Shown here in pieces: positions 8,849-17,498 of a DNA stretch of 64,000 bases. This DNA comes from Clostridia bacterium (GTDB taxonomy: Bacteria > Bacillota > Clostridia > Christensenellales > Aristaeellaceae). The stretch lies in NCBI GenBank assembly GCA_017447185.1, contig JAFSOC010000015.1, positions 1 to 64,000 on the forward strand. The letters run 5' to 3'. The translations under genes were made by a program, and so were the position numbers. The notes under the pieces are model-generated. The model made no database searches. It had not been told where the DNA came from and saw only the letters and a list, made by a program, of their open reading frames with translations. The stretch's first letter is position 1. Each line of letters begins with the position of its first letter.

Positions 8849-8882
8849 GCAGGGGAAAAACCAACCGAAAGGGAAGACTGCG

Positions 8883-11801
8883 ATGAACAGCCAACCGAAC
8901 CAGGGGAAGCGGACCTTTACCCCCTATCTGACAGCCATCGGCGCGTGGGCGCTGGCTTTCGGCAGCAGTGTCGGATGGGGTTCCTTTGTCATGCCCGGGA
9001 ATACGTTCCTGCCCCTGGCCGGGCCGGTGGGCTCCGCCCTGGGCCTGGGCCTGGGCGCCATCGTGATTCTGATCATCGCCGCCAACTACCACTTCCTGAT
9101 GAACCGCTACCCGGATGCGGGCGGCACCTATACCTACACCAAGAAAAGCTTCGGATACGACCACGGTTTCCTCAGCGCCTGGTTCCTGATCCTGACCTAT
9201 GTGGCGATCATCTGGGCCAACGCCACGGCACTGCCCCTGATTGCCCGGACGCTGCTGGGGAACGTGTTCCAGTATGGATTCCATTACGAAATCGCGGGAT
9301 ACCACGTATACATGGGTGAACTGATCCTGGCCATCGGCGCGCTGGTGCTCGGCGCCCTGGTGTGCCTGCGGCGGAAGGCCGCGGAGCGGACCCAGATCGT
9401 GATGGCCATCCTGCTGTTTGCCGGCGTGGTGATCTGCTTCGTCGCAGCAGCCACCCGGCCGGGTGCAGCACCTATGGAGCCGGCCTTCTCCCCGCAGCAG
9501 ACCCCGCTGGGCGGCACCATCACCGTGTTTGCCCTGGCACCCTGGGCCTATGTGGGATTTGAATCCATCGCACATTCGGCGGGAGAGGCGAAGTTCAACC
9601 TGAAGCGCTCCTTCCGCATTATGGCCCTGGCGCTGATCGCCGCCGGCATCGCCTACGCGGTGCTGAACCTGCTGGCGGTAACGGCGCTGCCGGAAGGCGT
9701 CAGCAGCTGGACCGAATATACAGACAAGCTTGGAGAGCAGCAGGGTCTGGCATCCCAGCCCACCTTCTTCGGGGCCTTCAGTGCCCTGGGAACCACGGGC
9801 AGCGTGATCCTCGGCGTGGCCGCCCTCTGCGGCATCTTCACCGGTCTCATCGGAAACTACATCGCCCTGAGCCGGCTTCTGACCTCCCTGGCGGATGACA
9901 AGATGCTGCCCGGGAAGATCGGGGAGACGGACAGGAACCAGGTGCCGCGGAAAGCCATCCTCTGCATCCTGGCGGTGTCCGTTGTGCTGCCCTTCTTCGG
10001 CCGGACGGCCATCAGCTGGATCGTGGATGTGACCACGGTGGGCGCCACGATTGCCTACGCCTTCGCATCCGCCGCGGCCTGGAAGGAAGCCAGGGGACAG
10101 AAGAAAAAGCTGTTCATGGTCACCGGCGTTACCGGCATGATCGTGTCGCTGCTGTTCGCCCTGGAGTTCCTGGTGCCGAACATTGTATCCATCAAGACCC
10201 TGGCCACGGAATCCTACCTGATCCTGGCCGCCTGGGGAATCCTGGGCTTCGTCGTGTTCCGGATGATCCTGAAACGGGATACGGACAAGCGGCTGGGCCG
10301 GTCCACCATCGCCTGGGTTGTGCTGCTGGGGCTGATCATTTTCACCTCCAGCGTCTGGATGCACCAGACTACAAACGCGGCAATTGAAAAGTCCGCAGCC
10401 TCCATGCAGGGATACTACACAGCGGAACTGGAAAAAGCGGGGGTGGATATCGTCTCCGGCGCCACCCGGCCCGTTGGGGAATACCTGCGGGAAGGCATGC
10501 GGCCGGTGGACCGGACCCTGGGCGCCACCATCGTGATCCAGATCGTGCTGATCATCGGCGCGCTGCTGATCCTGTTTGACATTTACACCCATACCCAGAG
10601 GCGGGAGAGGAAAACGGAAGTTGAAAAGGCGGTGGCTGAGGACGCGAGCCGGGCGAAGACCAGCTTCCTGTCCAACATGAGCCACGAGATCCGTACTCCC
10701 ATGAACGCCATCATCGGCCTGGACAATATTGCCCTGCGGAATCCGGACCTGCAGCCGGAAACCAGGGAGCAGCTGGAGAAGATCGGCGCCAGCGCTAAGC
10801 ACCTGCTGGGCGTGATCAACGATATCCTGGACATGAGCCGGATCGAATCCGGAAGGATGACCCTGAAGAGCGAGGAGTTCGCCTTCCGGGAGCTGCTGGA
10901 GCAGGTGAACATCATGATCCATGGCCAGTGCGCCGACAAAGGGATCACGTATGAATGCAAGGTTCCGGAAAAAATGCGGGATTACTATGTGGGCGACGAC
11001 ATGAAGCTCAAGCAGGTGCTGATCAACATCCTGGGCAACGCGGTGAAATTCACGGACGCGCCGGGCAGGGTGATCCTGACGGTGGAGGAAACAGGAGCGG
11101 ACCTGGAGACCTGCACGCTGCGGTTTAAAATCAAGGATACGGGCATCGGAATGGATCCGGAGTTCATTCCGAAGATCTTCGATTCCTTCGCCCAGGAGCA
11201 TGACACGAGGACGAACCACTACGGCGGCAGCGGCCTGGGCATGGCCATCACCCGGAACCTGGTGGTGATGATGAACGGCGATATCCAGGTGGAAAGCCAA
11301 AAGGGCGTCGGTACGGAAATCACGGTGACCGTCACCCTGGGCCGCAGCGAACGGGTCTATGACGAAAAGGCCGAAACCCCGCAGGAAACGAATAAACACC
11401 TGCTTATCGGACGGCGGATCCTGATCGCGGAGGATGTGGAAGAGAACGCGGAGATCCTGGCAGACCTGCTGGAGCTGGAGGACATGGAATCGGATCGTGC
11501 GGAGAACGGCGAGGTTGCGGTGCGGATGTTTGCCGAGCAGCCGGAAGAATGGTATGACGCCATCCTGATGGACCTGCGGATGCCGGTGATGGACGGACTG
11601 GAAGCCGCCGCAGCCATCCGCGCGATGGAGCGGGAGGATGCGAAGCGGATCCCTATCATCGCCCTGACTGCCAATGCCTTCGACGAGGACGTGCAGCGCT
11701 CCCTGCAGGCGGGCATGAACGCCCACCTGAGCAAACCCATCGATTCGGATCACCTGCTCCGGGTCCTGGGAGAAATGGTCTACCAGGCGGAAGAAGAATA
11801 A
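8883..11801 (+). CDS. Amino-acid permease (APC) fused to a hybrid histidine kinase with receiver
   Basis: 972 aa from the ATG at 8883, chosen because it follows the HPt stop and has AAGGGA eight bases upstream. Residues about 10-440 form a 12-helix APC-superfamily permease. It opens with the helix-1 region (ALAFGSSVGWGSFVMPG) and includes GGTYTYTKKSFGYDHGFLSAW. One more helix (about 485-505), a short exposed loop (about 505-560) and a last helix (about 560-580) lead to the kinase. Kinase motifs: H-box SNMSHEIRTPMN (His601), N-box LINILGNAVKF, DTGIGMD and GSGLGMAITRNL. The receiver spans about 843-965, with phospho-acceptor Asp897 (LMDLRMPVMDG) and LSKPI. The simplest reading is a transport-coupled or transporter-derived amino-acid sensor, analogous to CbrA where an SSS-family symporter is fused to a kinase. 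Whether it still transports is unknown. Confidence 0.92.
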   Translation: MNSQPNQGKRTFTPYLTAIGAWALAFGSSVGWGSFVMPGNTFLPLAGPVGSALGLGLGAIVILIIAANYHFLMNRYPDAGGTYTYTKKSFGYDHGFLSAWFLILTYVAIIWANATALPLIARTLLGNVFQYGFHYEIAGYHVYMGELILAIGALVLGALVCLRRKAAERTQIVMAILLFAGVVICFVAAATRPGAAPMEPAFSPQQTPLGGTITVFALAPWAYVGFESIAHSAGEAKFNLKRSFRIMALALIAAGIAYAVLNLLAVTALPEGVSSWTEYTDKLGEQQGLASQPTFFGAFSALGTTGSVILGVAALCGIFTGLIGNYIALSRLLTSLADDKMLPGKIGETDRNQVPRKAILCILAVSVVLPFFGRTAISWIVDVTTVGATIAYAFASAAAWKEARGQKKKLFMVTGVTGMIVSLLFALEFLVPNIVSIKTLATESYLILAAWGILGFVVFRMILKRDTDKRLGRSTIAWVVLLGLIIFTSSVWMHQTTNAAIEKSAASMQGYYTAELEKAGVDIVSGATRPVGEYLREGMRPVDRTLGATIVIQIVLIIGALLILFDIYTHTQRRERKTEVEKAVAEDASRAKTSFLSNMSHEIRTPMNAIIGLDNIALRNPDLQPETREQLEKIGASAKHLLGVINDILDMSRIESGRMTLKSEEFAFRELLEQVNIMIHGQCADKGITYECKVPEKMRDYYVGDDMKLKQVLINILGNAVKFTDAPGRVILTVEETGADLETCTLRFKIKDTGIGMDPEFIPKIFDSFAQEHDTRTNHYGGSGLGMAITRNLVVMMNGDIQVESQKGVGTEITVTVTLGRSERVYDEKAETPQETNKHLLIGRRILIAEDVEENAEILADLLELEDMESDRAENGEVAVRMFAEQPEEWYDAILMDLRMPVMDGLEAAAAIRAMEREDAKRIPIIALTANAFDEDVQRSLQAGMNAHLSKPIDSDHLLRVLGEMVYQAEEE

Positions 11802-11823
11802 ACCTGAGAAGAGAAGCCATACA

Positions 11824-11850
11824 AAGCCGGTCAAAAAAGGCCGGCTTTTT
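11824..11850 (+). terminator. Terminator of the permease-kinase gene
   Basis: AAGCCGG (11824-11830) / CCGGCTT (11841-11847) followed by a T run and CTTCT. Confidence 0.8.
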
Positions 11851-11885
11851 CTTCTGCCACAACATGAAATCCATATGAAAAAAGA

Positions 11886-11900
11886 ACACAGTTTCTGTGT
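11886..11900. promoter_or_regulatory. Short perfect palindrome upstream of the second beta-helix gene
   Basis: ACACAG-TTT-CTGTGT lies about 25 bp upstream of an AT-rich -10-like stretch (TATGATAAAAT). Possible operator; no regulator is assigned. Confidence 0.3.
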
Positions 11901-12003
11901 ACAAACCGGACGGGAATATGATAAAATTACACGAAAAGTTGCCTGAAATAGAAAATAGTTACATCCCAACGACGGCTGAACAACCTTCAAAGGAGAATCG
12001 CTT

Positions 12004-15000
12004 ATGAAGAAGATGCAGAAACTGTTGGCCCTGATGCTTGTCCTGATGATGATTGCGGGCGCTTGCGGCGCGCTGGCGGAGGAAACCCAGGATCCGGTGG
12101 AACTGGGAGACCTGCAGCAGCTGAATATTTTTGGCGAGGCAGAAGAGGAAGTGCCCGTCGTGAATATCGAGTATGTGGACACGGATGGGAATAAAGACTA
12201 TAAATCCCTTGAGCAGGATGAAGCCACTATCACTGCCGGAGACATCGAGAAAACGGACAGCGAAAATTACGAACCTGCCCTGACCATTTCCGTAATAAAC
12301 GAGCAGGTGAGTGTCACCGCCGGCGATATTGTTTCAAACAATGACGGTGTGAACGTGGTCAATACCAACAGCGAGATCCAGGCAGAGGTGAACAGTGTCA
12401 CAGCCGAAGGCACGGGTGTGCGCGTGACCTCGGAAAACACGGCATGGGAAAACGGCGAGGAAAGTGACGAAGATACATTCAATGCATTCCTGGAAACAAA
12501 CGGAGAAAAAGCACACTTCTTTGACGGTGATTATGAAGAAGGGATATTTGACCGTTTCTACTGGGCAGAAGGCAGCGAAGAAGCTTTTATTGTCCATTAC
12601 GAATGGAATTCGGAACTGAAAGACTACGACCGTACTTTCCAGAAAACGGAAAGACCGAAGAGCGAAGGAACCACAAGCGTCACTGTGACTGAGGACGTTG
12701 AAGCCAGCGGACAAGAGCAGGATGCATTCGGTGTATATGCCGGCAGCAACCATGAGAATCAGGATATTTCTATTACAGTACAGGGCGACGTAACTGCGGA
12801 AGTGGAAGGAAAAGAAGCCTCCGCAACAGCAGTTCGGGTTGTGAGCGGAGACGCCTACAATGATATTCCGGGCGGCAAAGTTGTAGTGGAAGTAGACGGA
12901 ACCGCAGCTGCTTCCGGTGCTAAATATGGCAACTATGCTGTGGATGCCGAAAGCAACGGGAAAGACAGCACTGTTCTCGTGACAGTTGAAGAAGGCGCGG
13001 AGGGATCGGTCCGGGCTAAAGCCTCAGAAGGAGGCGAGACGAAAATCCGGATTGAAGATGGAATCACAGCGGAACGCAGTGCCATCGAAGCGCTGAGCGG
13101 GGAGATGATCGGTGAATACGGAGACGGCCTGATTAAAGGCGGAACGGTGACCGTTGAAGTGGAGGGCAATGTGACCTCCAAGGAATCGGATGCAATCAGT
13201 TCGTGGAATGTCGAAGGAGAAACGAATATTACCGTAGATGGCGCTGTCACAGCAGAGGGAAAAGGGACGGCCGTTGATCTTTCCAATAACGAAGGAGAAA
13301 CAACGGTAACCGTCACCGGCACTGTGACAGGCGGAATGGGAAGCGAAGACGGAGCCGGCGCGATCCATGCCGATAATTATGGCGGATCCACCACTGTCAA
13401 TGTGAAAGGCGATGTGAAGACGGCCGGCTATGCCGACGCAGTCATCGAAACAGAAAACGCTAAGGGAACAGTCAGTGTGGCTGTGGATGGAAATGTTACA
13501 AGCGCCAACGGCGACGCCATCCGGTCTGTCACCCACAATGAGGCAAAGACCGACCTGGAGATCGGCGGGGACATTTCCGCCACAGGCAAAAACGGTGCCA
13601 GGGCGCTTTCACTGGAAGTGGAAGAACTGGGTACCGTAACCGTCACGGTTTCAGGAGAAACCGTTTCAGCGAAAGGCCAGAAATCGGAAGGAGACGGCTT
13701 CACGGAGACCGTGGGTATCTCCATGACCAATAACGGCGGCAGCATCAATGCGATTGTGGACGCGGATGTCACCGCCTCCGGCGCGGATGAAAACACCGGT
13801 ATCATCCTTTGCACGAATCTGATTACGGGTTTTTCAACAGTCGGGGAACCGGTGGACCTGGGCATTGACATTACGAATTCGCAGTCCGCTTACTGGGGTG
13901 ACGGCTGGCTCGAAGATGGGGAATTCTTTGAGATCTGGGAATACAACGGTGAACTGTACAAAGAGGCAAAAGACGGAAAGTACCAGAAGATTGCGGTCAA
14001 CCAAACCTGCCCCGAAGGTACAATGGACCTGACGGTGACCGGCGATGTGACCGCGGATGACTATGGCGCTGTCCTGATGGTCGGCGAGGAGCAGACTGCC
14101 TCCATCATCGTGGATGGCACCCTGAAGGGCGATGAGGCGGCTGTCGTCATCAACAGTGATGATACAGTGATCAGCGAAAACGTGAATCTGACAGTCTGGA
14201 AGCTGGAAGCCGGAGATGAAAACGCTCCCCTGATCATTTCCTACGAAGAAAGTGAAACCGGCGAAAGAAAAGCGGTTGAGCAGGAGAAAGCGGAAAAGGC
14301 TGTTCACTATATTGTCAAGGTGATGGGAAACTGGGCTTCCACACTGGCTTTCAAGAACATCAAGACTTCCAGTACGGTGAAGGTCAAAGATAACGAATAC
14401 CATACCGCCCTGGAGGACGAAGATGTACAGCTGAAGATCGACCTGGCGGAAGGTGAAACCCTTGACGGCATCTACTACGATGAAGATACCCTGCTGACCG
14501 GTGAAAATCTGAAGCAGGACAGTGAAGGAAACTATCTGATCAGCATGCTCCGCGGCGGCGGTATGATGCTGGGCCTGAGAACCCACAAGCATGATTATTC
14601 AGTGTTCGTCGAAACGGTCGAGGAACCGACCTGTACAAAAGCAGGAACAGATCTGTACAAGTGCTCGATCTGCAGCGCGACACAGAAAAAGACCGTTCCC
14701 GCAACAGGAAAACACACCGAAGAAGTTATCCCGGGAAAGGAAGCAACGTGCAAAGAAACAGGCCTGACAGAAGGCAAGAAATGCGCTGTCTGCGGAGAGA
14801 TCCTGGTGGAGCAGAAAGAGATTGAGAAGAAAGCCCATACCGAAGCAACAATCCAGGGGAAGGAAGCAACGTGCAAAGAAACAGGCCTGACAGAAGGCAA
14901 GAAATGCGCTGTCTGCGGAGAGATCCTGATGGAGCAGCAAGAGATTGAGAAGAAAGCCCATACCGAAGCAACAATCCAGGGGAAGGAAGCAACGTGCAAA

Positions 15001-15594
15001 GAAACAGGCCTGACAGAAGGCAAGAAATGCTCTGTCTGCGGAGAGATCCTGGTGGAACAGAAAGAGATTGAGAAGAAAGATCATACCCCGGGGAAACCAG
15101 TAAAGGAGAAAGAAAAGCCTGCACAGGTTGGCAAGGCCGGGAGTTATGAAGAGGCTGTTTACTGCGAAACCTGTGGCATTGAACTCAGCAGGGAGACTGT
15201 GACAACCGCTACGCTGCCGAAAAAGGAATCTGAGGAAAACGGCAAATATGCAACTGCTGACAGCCTTGATGATATTGACATGCCAAAGGATGTAACCAGT
15301 GACGACGAGGATGTTGTCATTGAAAAACTGAGCAAGTGCTCCGATGCAATTAAGGCAACCGCTAGACAGGAACTGGCCAGTCTGAAGAGAGGCGGATATA
15401 CGATTGATTGCGGCTTCGGCGGGTGGTCCAAGTCCGGAAAAACTACGAACTGTACAATCAAACTTTCTGAGAAAGATGTGCCCAACGGAAGCCAGATTAT
15501 CGTCAACGGGGCTGCTGTTAATGCTGAATTGAAAGACGGCTACTATTATTTCCCGGTTAAACTGCCAGCGATAGTCTTTGTCGCACACAAGTAA
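12004..15594 (+). CDS. Large secreted beta-helix-type protein with CxxC tandem modules (1196 aa)
   Basis: AAAGGAG lies nine bases before the ATG. Signal peptide residues 1-25 (ends CGALAEE). Residues about 85-720 contain beta-helix-like repeats of the type [IV]-x-V-x-G-[DN]-V-[TS]-[AS]-x-x-x-x-G. A YIVKVMGN...MLRGGG domain (about 775-860) is shared with the 1721-4900 protein. From about 865 to 1060 come five modules starting with HDY or [KAD]HT and bearing C-x(6,12)-C-x2-C. Three of these are nearly identical 41-residue copies (KEATCKETGLTEGKKC-[AS]-VCGEILxEQ). The last 120 residues are unique. The Cys/His spacing suggests metal-stabilised or disulphide-stabilised small modules. Extracellular; function unknown. 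Confidence 0.85.
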   Translation: MKKMQKLLALMLVLMMIAGACGALAEETQDPVELGDLQQLNIFGEAEEEVPVVNIEYVDTDGNKDYKSLEQDEATITAGDIEKTDSENYEPALTISVINEQVSVTAGDIVSNNDGVNVVNTNSEIQAEVNSVTAEGTGVRVTSENTAWENGEESDEDTFNAFLETNGEKAHFFDGDYEEGIFDRFYWAEGSEEAFIVHYEWNSELKDYDRTFQKTERPKSEGTTSVTVTEDVEASGQEQDAFGVYAGSNHENQDISITVQGDVTAEVEGKEASATAVRVVSGDAYNDIPGGKVVVEVDGTAAASGAKYGNYAVDAESNGKDSTVLVTVEEGAEGSVRAKASEGGETKIRIEDGITAERSAIEALSGEMIGEYGDGLIKGGTVTVEVEGNVTSKESDAISSWNVEGETNITVDGAVTAEGKGTAVDLSNNEGETTVTVTGTVTGGMGSEDGAGAIHADNYGGSTTVNVKGDVKTAGYADAVIETENAKGTVSVAVDGNVTSANGDAIRSVTHNEAKTDLEIGGDISATGKNGARALSLEVEELGTVTVTVSGETVSAKGQKSEGDGFTETVGISMTNNGGSINAIVDADVTASGADENTGIILCTNLITGFSTVGEPVDLGIDITNSQSAYWGDGWLEDGEFFEIWEYNGELYKEAKDGKYQKIAVNQTCPEGTMDLTVTGDVTADDYGAVLMVGEEQTASIIVDGTLKGDEAAVVINSDDTVISENVNLTVWKLEAGDENAPLIISYEESETGERKAVEQEKAEKAVHYIVKVMGNWASTLAFKNIKTSSTVKVKDNEYHTALEDEDVQLKIDLAEGETLDGIYYDEDTLLTGENLKQDSEGNYLISMLRGGGMMLGLRTHKHDYSVFVETVEEPTCTKAGTDLYKCSICSATQKKTVPATGKHTEEVIPGKEATCKETGLTEGKKCAVCGEILVEQKEIEKKAHTEATIQGKEATCKETGLTEGKKCAVCGEILMEQQEIEKKAHTEATIQGKEATCKETGLTEGKKCSVCGEILVEQKEIEKKDHTPGKPVKEKEKPAQVGKAGSYEEAVYCETCGIELSRETVTTATLPKKESEENGKYATADSLDDIDMPKDVTSDDEDVVIEKLSKCSDAIKATARQELASLKRGGYTIDCGFGGWSKSGKTTNCTIKLSEKDVPNGSQIIVNGAAVNAELKDGYYYFPVKLPAIVFVAHK
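14737..15083 (+). repeat. Three 123-nt tandem repeats inside the 12004-15594 gene
   Basis: The motif AAGGAAGCAACGTGCAAAG recurs at 14737, 14860 and 14983, exactly 123 bp apart, and the copies differ at only a few bases. The near-identity implies recent expansion or gene conversion, so copy number may vary between strains. Confidence 0.9.
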
Positions 15595-15650
15595 AACACA
15601 ACCATAACGGAGGAAACCCTCCGGAAAACAGCCCGGGAAAGTGAGAGACA

Positions 15651-16178
15651 ATGGATAACCTGAATGACCTGATTCTGGTAGACCTGGACGACCGGGAAAC
15701 CGGGCGTGGGGAGAAGCTGGACGTGCACCGGCGCGGCCTGCTGCACCGGGCATTTTCCGTATTCCTGTTCGACGGCGATCGCCTGCTGATCCAGCAGCGG
15801 GCGGCAGGGAAATACCACAGCGCGCTGCTGTGGGCTAACACCTGCTGCTCCCACCCGCAGACCGGACAGGACCTGCGGGAAGAAGCGCAGCAGCGGCTTG
15901 CGGACGAGTGCGGAATTACCGGGGTATCCCTGCGGGAGGCCGGCAGCTTTGTCTACCGGGCAACCTTTCCGAACGGACTGACCGAATTTGAACTGGATCA
16001 TGTCTTTGTCGGAGAGTATGCGGGAGCATACAATCCGGATCCGGAGGAGATTGCGGAGCTCCGCTTCGTACCGCTGAAAGAACTGAAGCAGGATATGCTG
16101 GAGCATCCGGAAAAATACGCGGTCTGGTTCTTCACGGCCCTGGGCATCGCGGAACACGGTTTATCCGCTCCGGATTGA
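15651..16178 (+). CDS. idi: Isopentenyl-diphosphate delta-isomerase, type I (Nudix-fold)
   Basis: 175 aa. It has the family hallmarks: LDVHRRGLLHRAFSVFLF, LLIQQR, and the catalytic WANTCCSHP with Cys66 and metal-binding His68. The Nudix-like block EEAQQRLADECGI and a later acidic FELDHVF follow. It interconverts isopentenyl and dimethylallyl diphosphate in the cytosol for isoprenoid synthesis, using divalent metal. The length is normal. The Shine-Dalgarno is weak. A strong terminator follows. Monocistronic, convergent with the RiPP operon. Confidence 0.93.
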   Translation: MDNLNDLILVDLDDRETGRGEKLDVHRRGLLHRAFSVFLFDGDRLLIQQRAAGKYHSALLWANTCCSHPQTGQDLREEAQQRLADECGITGVSLREAGSFVYRATFPNGLTEFELDHVFVGEYAGAYNPDPEEIAELRFVPLKELKQDMLEHPEKYAVWFFTALGIAEHGLSAPD

Positions 16179-16216
16179 AAGATATTTCAATTCACCCCAT
16201 AAACAGGACACAAAGC

Positions 16217-16255
16217 AACGCCGGATGCGTGAGAACGCATCCGGCGTTTATTTCG
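16217..16255 (+). terminator. Terminator between idi and the RiPP precursor gene
   Basis: Perfect 13-bp stem ACGCCGGATGCGT (16218-16230) / ACGCATCCGGCGT (16235-16247) with a GAGA loop and TTATTTC after it. Confidence 0.9.
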
Positions 16256-16280
16256 AAAAAAGGCTGTCCTGCTGCTTTCA

Positions 16281-16697
16281 TCAGCTGTCCATATAGGGAT
16301 TGTGGCTCCTGTTGGATGTTATCAGGCACACATGGAAATGCTTGTCACACAGGTTCTGCTTCTTGCAGTAGATCTTGTGCTCCTCCTGCCAGTCATTTCC
16401 ATGCCAGGGGATCACACAGCCCAGTTCATGCCCGTCCGGTGCGGTTTCACCATCACCGAAAATACCGCCCGCAACGCGATCAAGCTGTTCCACCGGCACG
16501 GATGCCGGTTCACTCTGCCGGGCACGCATGGCTTTGATCTCTTCAATCGCCGCGTTCAGTTCACTCTCTGTGAAATCGAAGGAAAGGCCGCGTGCGATTT
16601 CCGCAACCTCTGCCGGGGTTTTCTCCCGGATCTGTTCGTGGAGTTTTTCATCTCCTTCCAGCATCTTCAGGAATTCGATTGCACTTTCTTTTGCCAT
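16281..16697 (-). CDS. Nif11-like leader peptide precursor (RiPP) with four-cysteine core
   Basis: 138 aa; AAAGGAG lies eight bases before the ATG. Residues 1-76 match the Nif11-like leader type: acidic helical start MAKESAIEFLKMLEGDEKL, an LSFDFTESELNAAI helix, and the ending LDRVAGG (Gly77-Gly78), the usual double-Gly cleavage site. The 60-residue tail is rich in His and aromatic residues and holds Cys94, Cys111, Cys117 and Cys124. It is the last gene of a minus-strand unit with a Fic protein (39 bp away) and a radical SAM/SPASM enzyme. The context argues for a modified secreted peptide. The actual modification is unknown and no exporter is in the window. Confidence 0.85.
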   Translation of the reverse strand: MAKESAIEFLKMLEGDEKLHEQIREKTPAEVAEIARGLSFDFTESELNAAIEEIKAMRARQSEPASVPVEQLDRVAGGIFGDGETAPDGHELGCVIPWHGNDWQEEHKIYCKKQNLCDKHFHVCLITSNRSHNPYMDS

Positions 16698-16736
16698 GGT
16701 TTTTGCTCCTTTCGTTGGTCCGTTCGGAATATTATC

Positions 16737-17498
16737 TCAGATCCTGTCCTGCAGGATGACTTCCAGTTTGTATTGCGCGATGCCGAGGATGCGCAGCAGC
16801 AGGCAGCTGAACCCGGAAAGGTCCTCCCGTCCGCTGTTCGTCCGGCTTTCCGCTTCAGAAAGCAGCTCCCGGTTTGCCTGCAGCCCCGCAAGGGAAGCAA
16901 GCAGGGTAGGCACGGAATAGAAACCGGACAGCAGCATACAGTACAGCATCCGCAGTGTACGCCCGTTCCCGTCACGGAAAGGATGAATCCTGCCGAAGAG
17001 GAAGTAGGCGGCTGCTGCCTTGATTTCACACGGAAGATCCTCATGGATAAAACGCAGCAGGCTTTCGGTTTCTTTCCGGATTATCACGGGTGATACCGTT
17101 TCCCAGCCGGGCCGGACGATTCCGGTGTTGCCGGAGAAGGGGATATGCTCTCCGTCCCGCCGGAAGCGCAGCGGTACTTCGCCGCAAGGAAATTCATCTC
17201 CCTCGGTCGCTTTTGTCCACAGGCGGAAGAGATCTTCCGCAGTCTGCGGCAGGGGAGTTCCCTCACGGAGACAGCGCAGGACGCGCTCCCTTTCCCGCAG
17301 ATCCCGGGAGGCTTCTCCGGATTTCCCTGTGACAGGACTGCACAGCAGTTCCCGGCTGGCAGCCGGGGAAAGAAGGGAACCCAGACGGCGCTCCCTCGCG
17401 CGTACAGCTTCCACTGTCTGCAGCCACTGACCGGTTGGCGTAAAGCAGCGGCCGTCCACACCGGTAACGATCGGCACCCCGATTTCCGCTCTGTTCAT
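16737..17498 (-). CDS. Fic-domain protein (predicted NMP/phosphate-transferring) in the RiPP operon
   Basis: 253 aa from the ATG that overlaps the radical SAM stop codon (ATGA), a sign of translational coupling; another in-frame ATG lies two codons upstream. The active-site loop is canonical, HPFRDGNGRTLR with catalytic His172 and Arg180, preceded by the usual FGRI helix end. Fic enzymes typically transfer AMP, or sometimes other phosphate-containing groups, to Ser/Thr/Tyr hydroxyls of proteins. I do not see a convincing (S/T)xxxE(G/N) inhibitory motif in the N-terminal half. The position between maturase and precursor suggests a second tailoring enzyme or a protective role. That is inference. 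Confidence 0.88.
   Translation of the reverse strand: MNRAEIGVPIVTGVDGRCFTPTGQWLQTVEAVRARERRLGSLLSPAASRELLCSPVTGKSGEASRDLRERERVLRCLREGTPLPQTAEDLFRLWTKATEGDEFPCGEVPLRFRRDGEHIPFSGNTGIVRPGWETVSPVIIRKETESLLRFIHEDLPCEIKAAAAYFLFGRIHPFRDGNGRTLRMLYCMLLSGFYSVPTLLASLAGLQANRELLSEAESRTNSGREDLSGFSCLLLRILGIAQYKLEVILQDRI

Noticed and set aside
8715-12182. Minus-strand open frame of over 1100 codons opposite the permease-kinase
   Set aside because: Composition rich in His, Gln and Arg with no domain. The plus strand encodes clear permease, kinase and receiver motifs.
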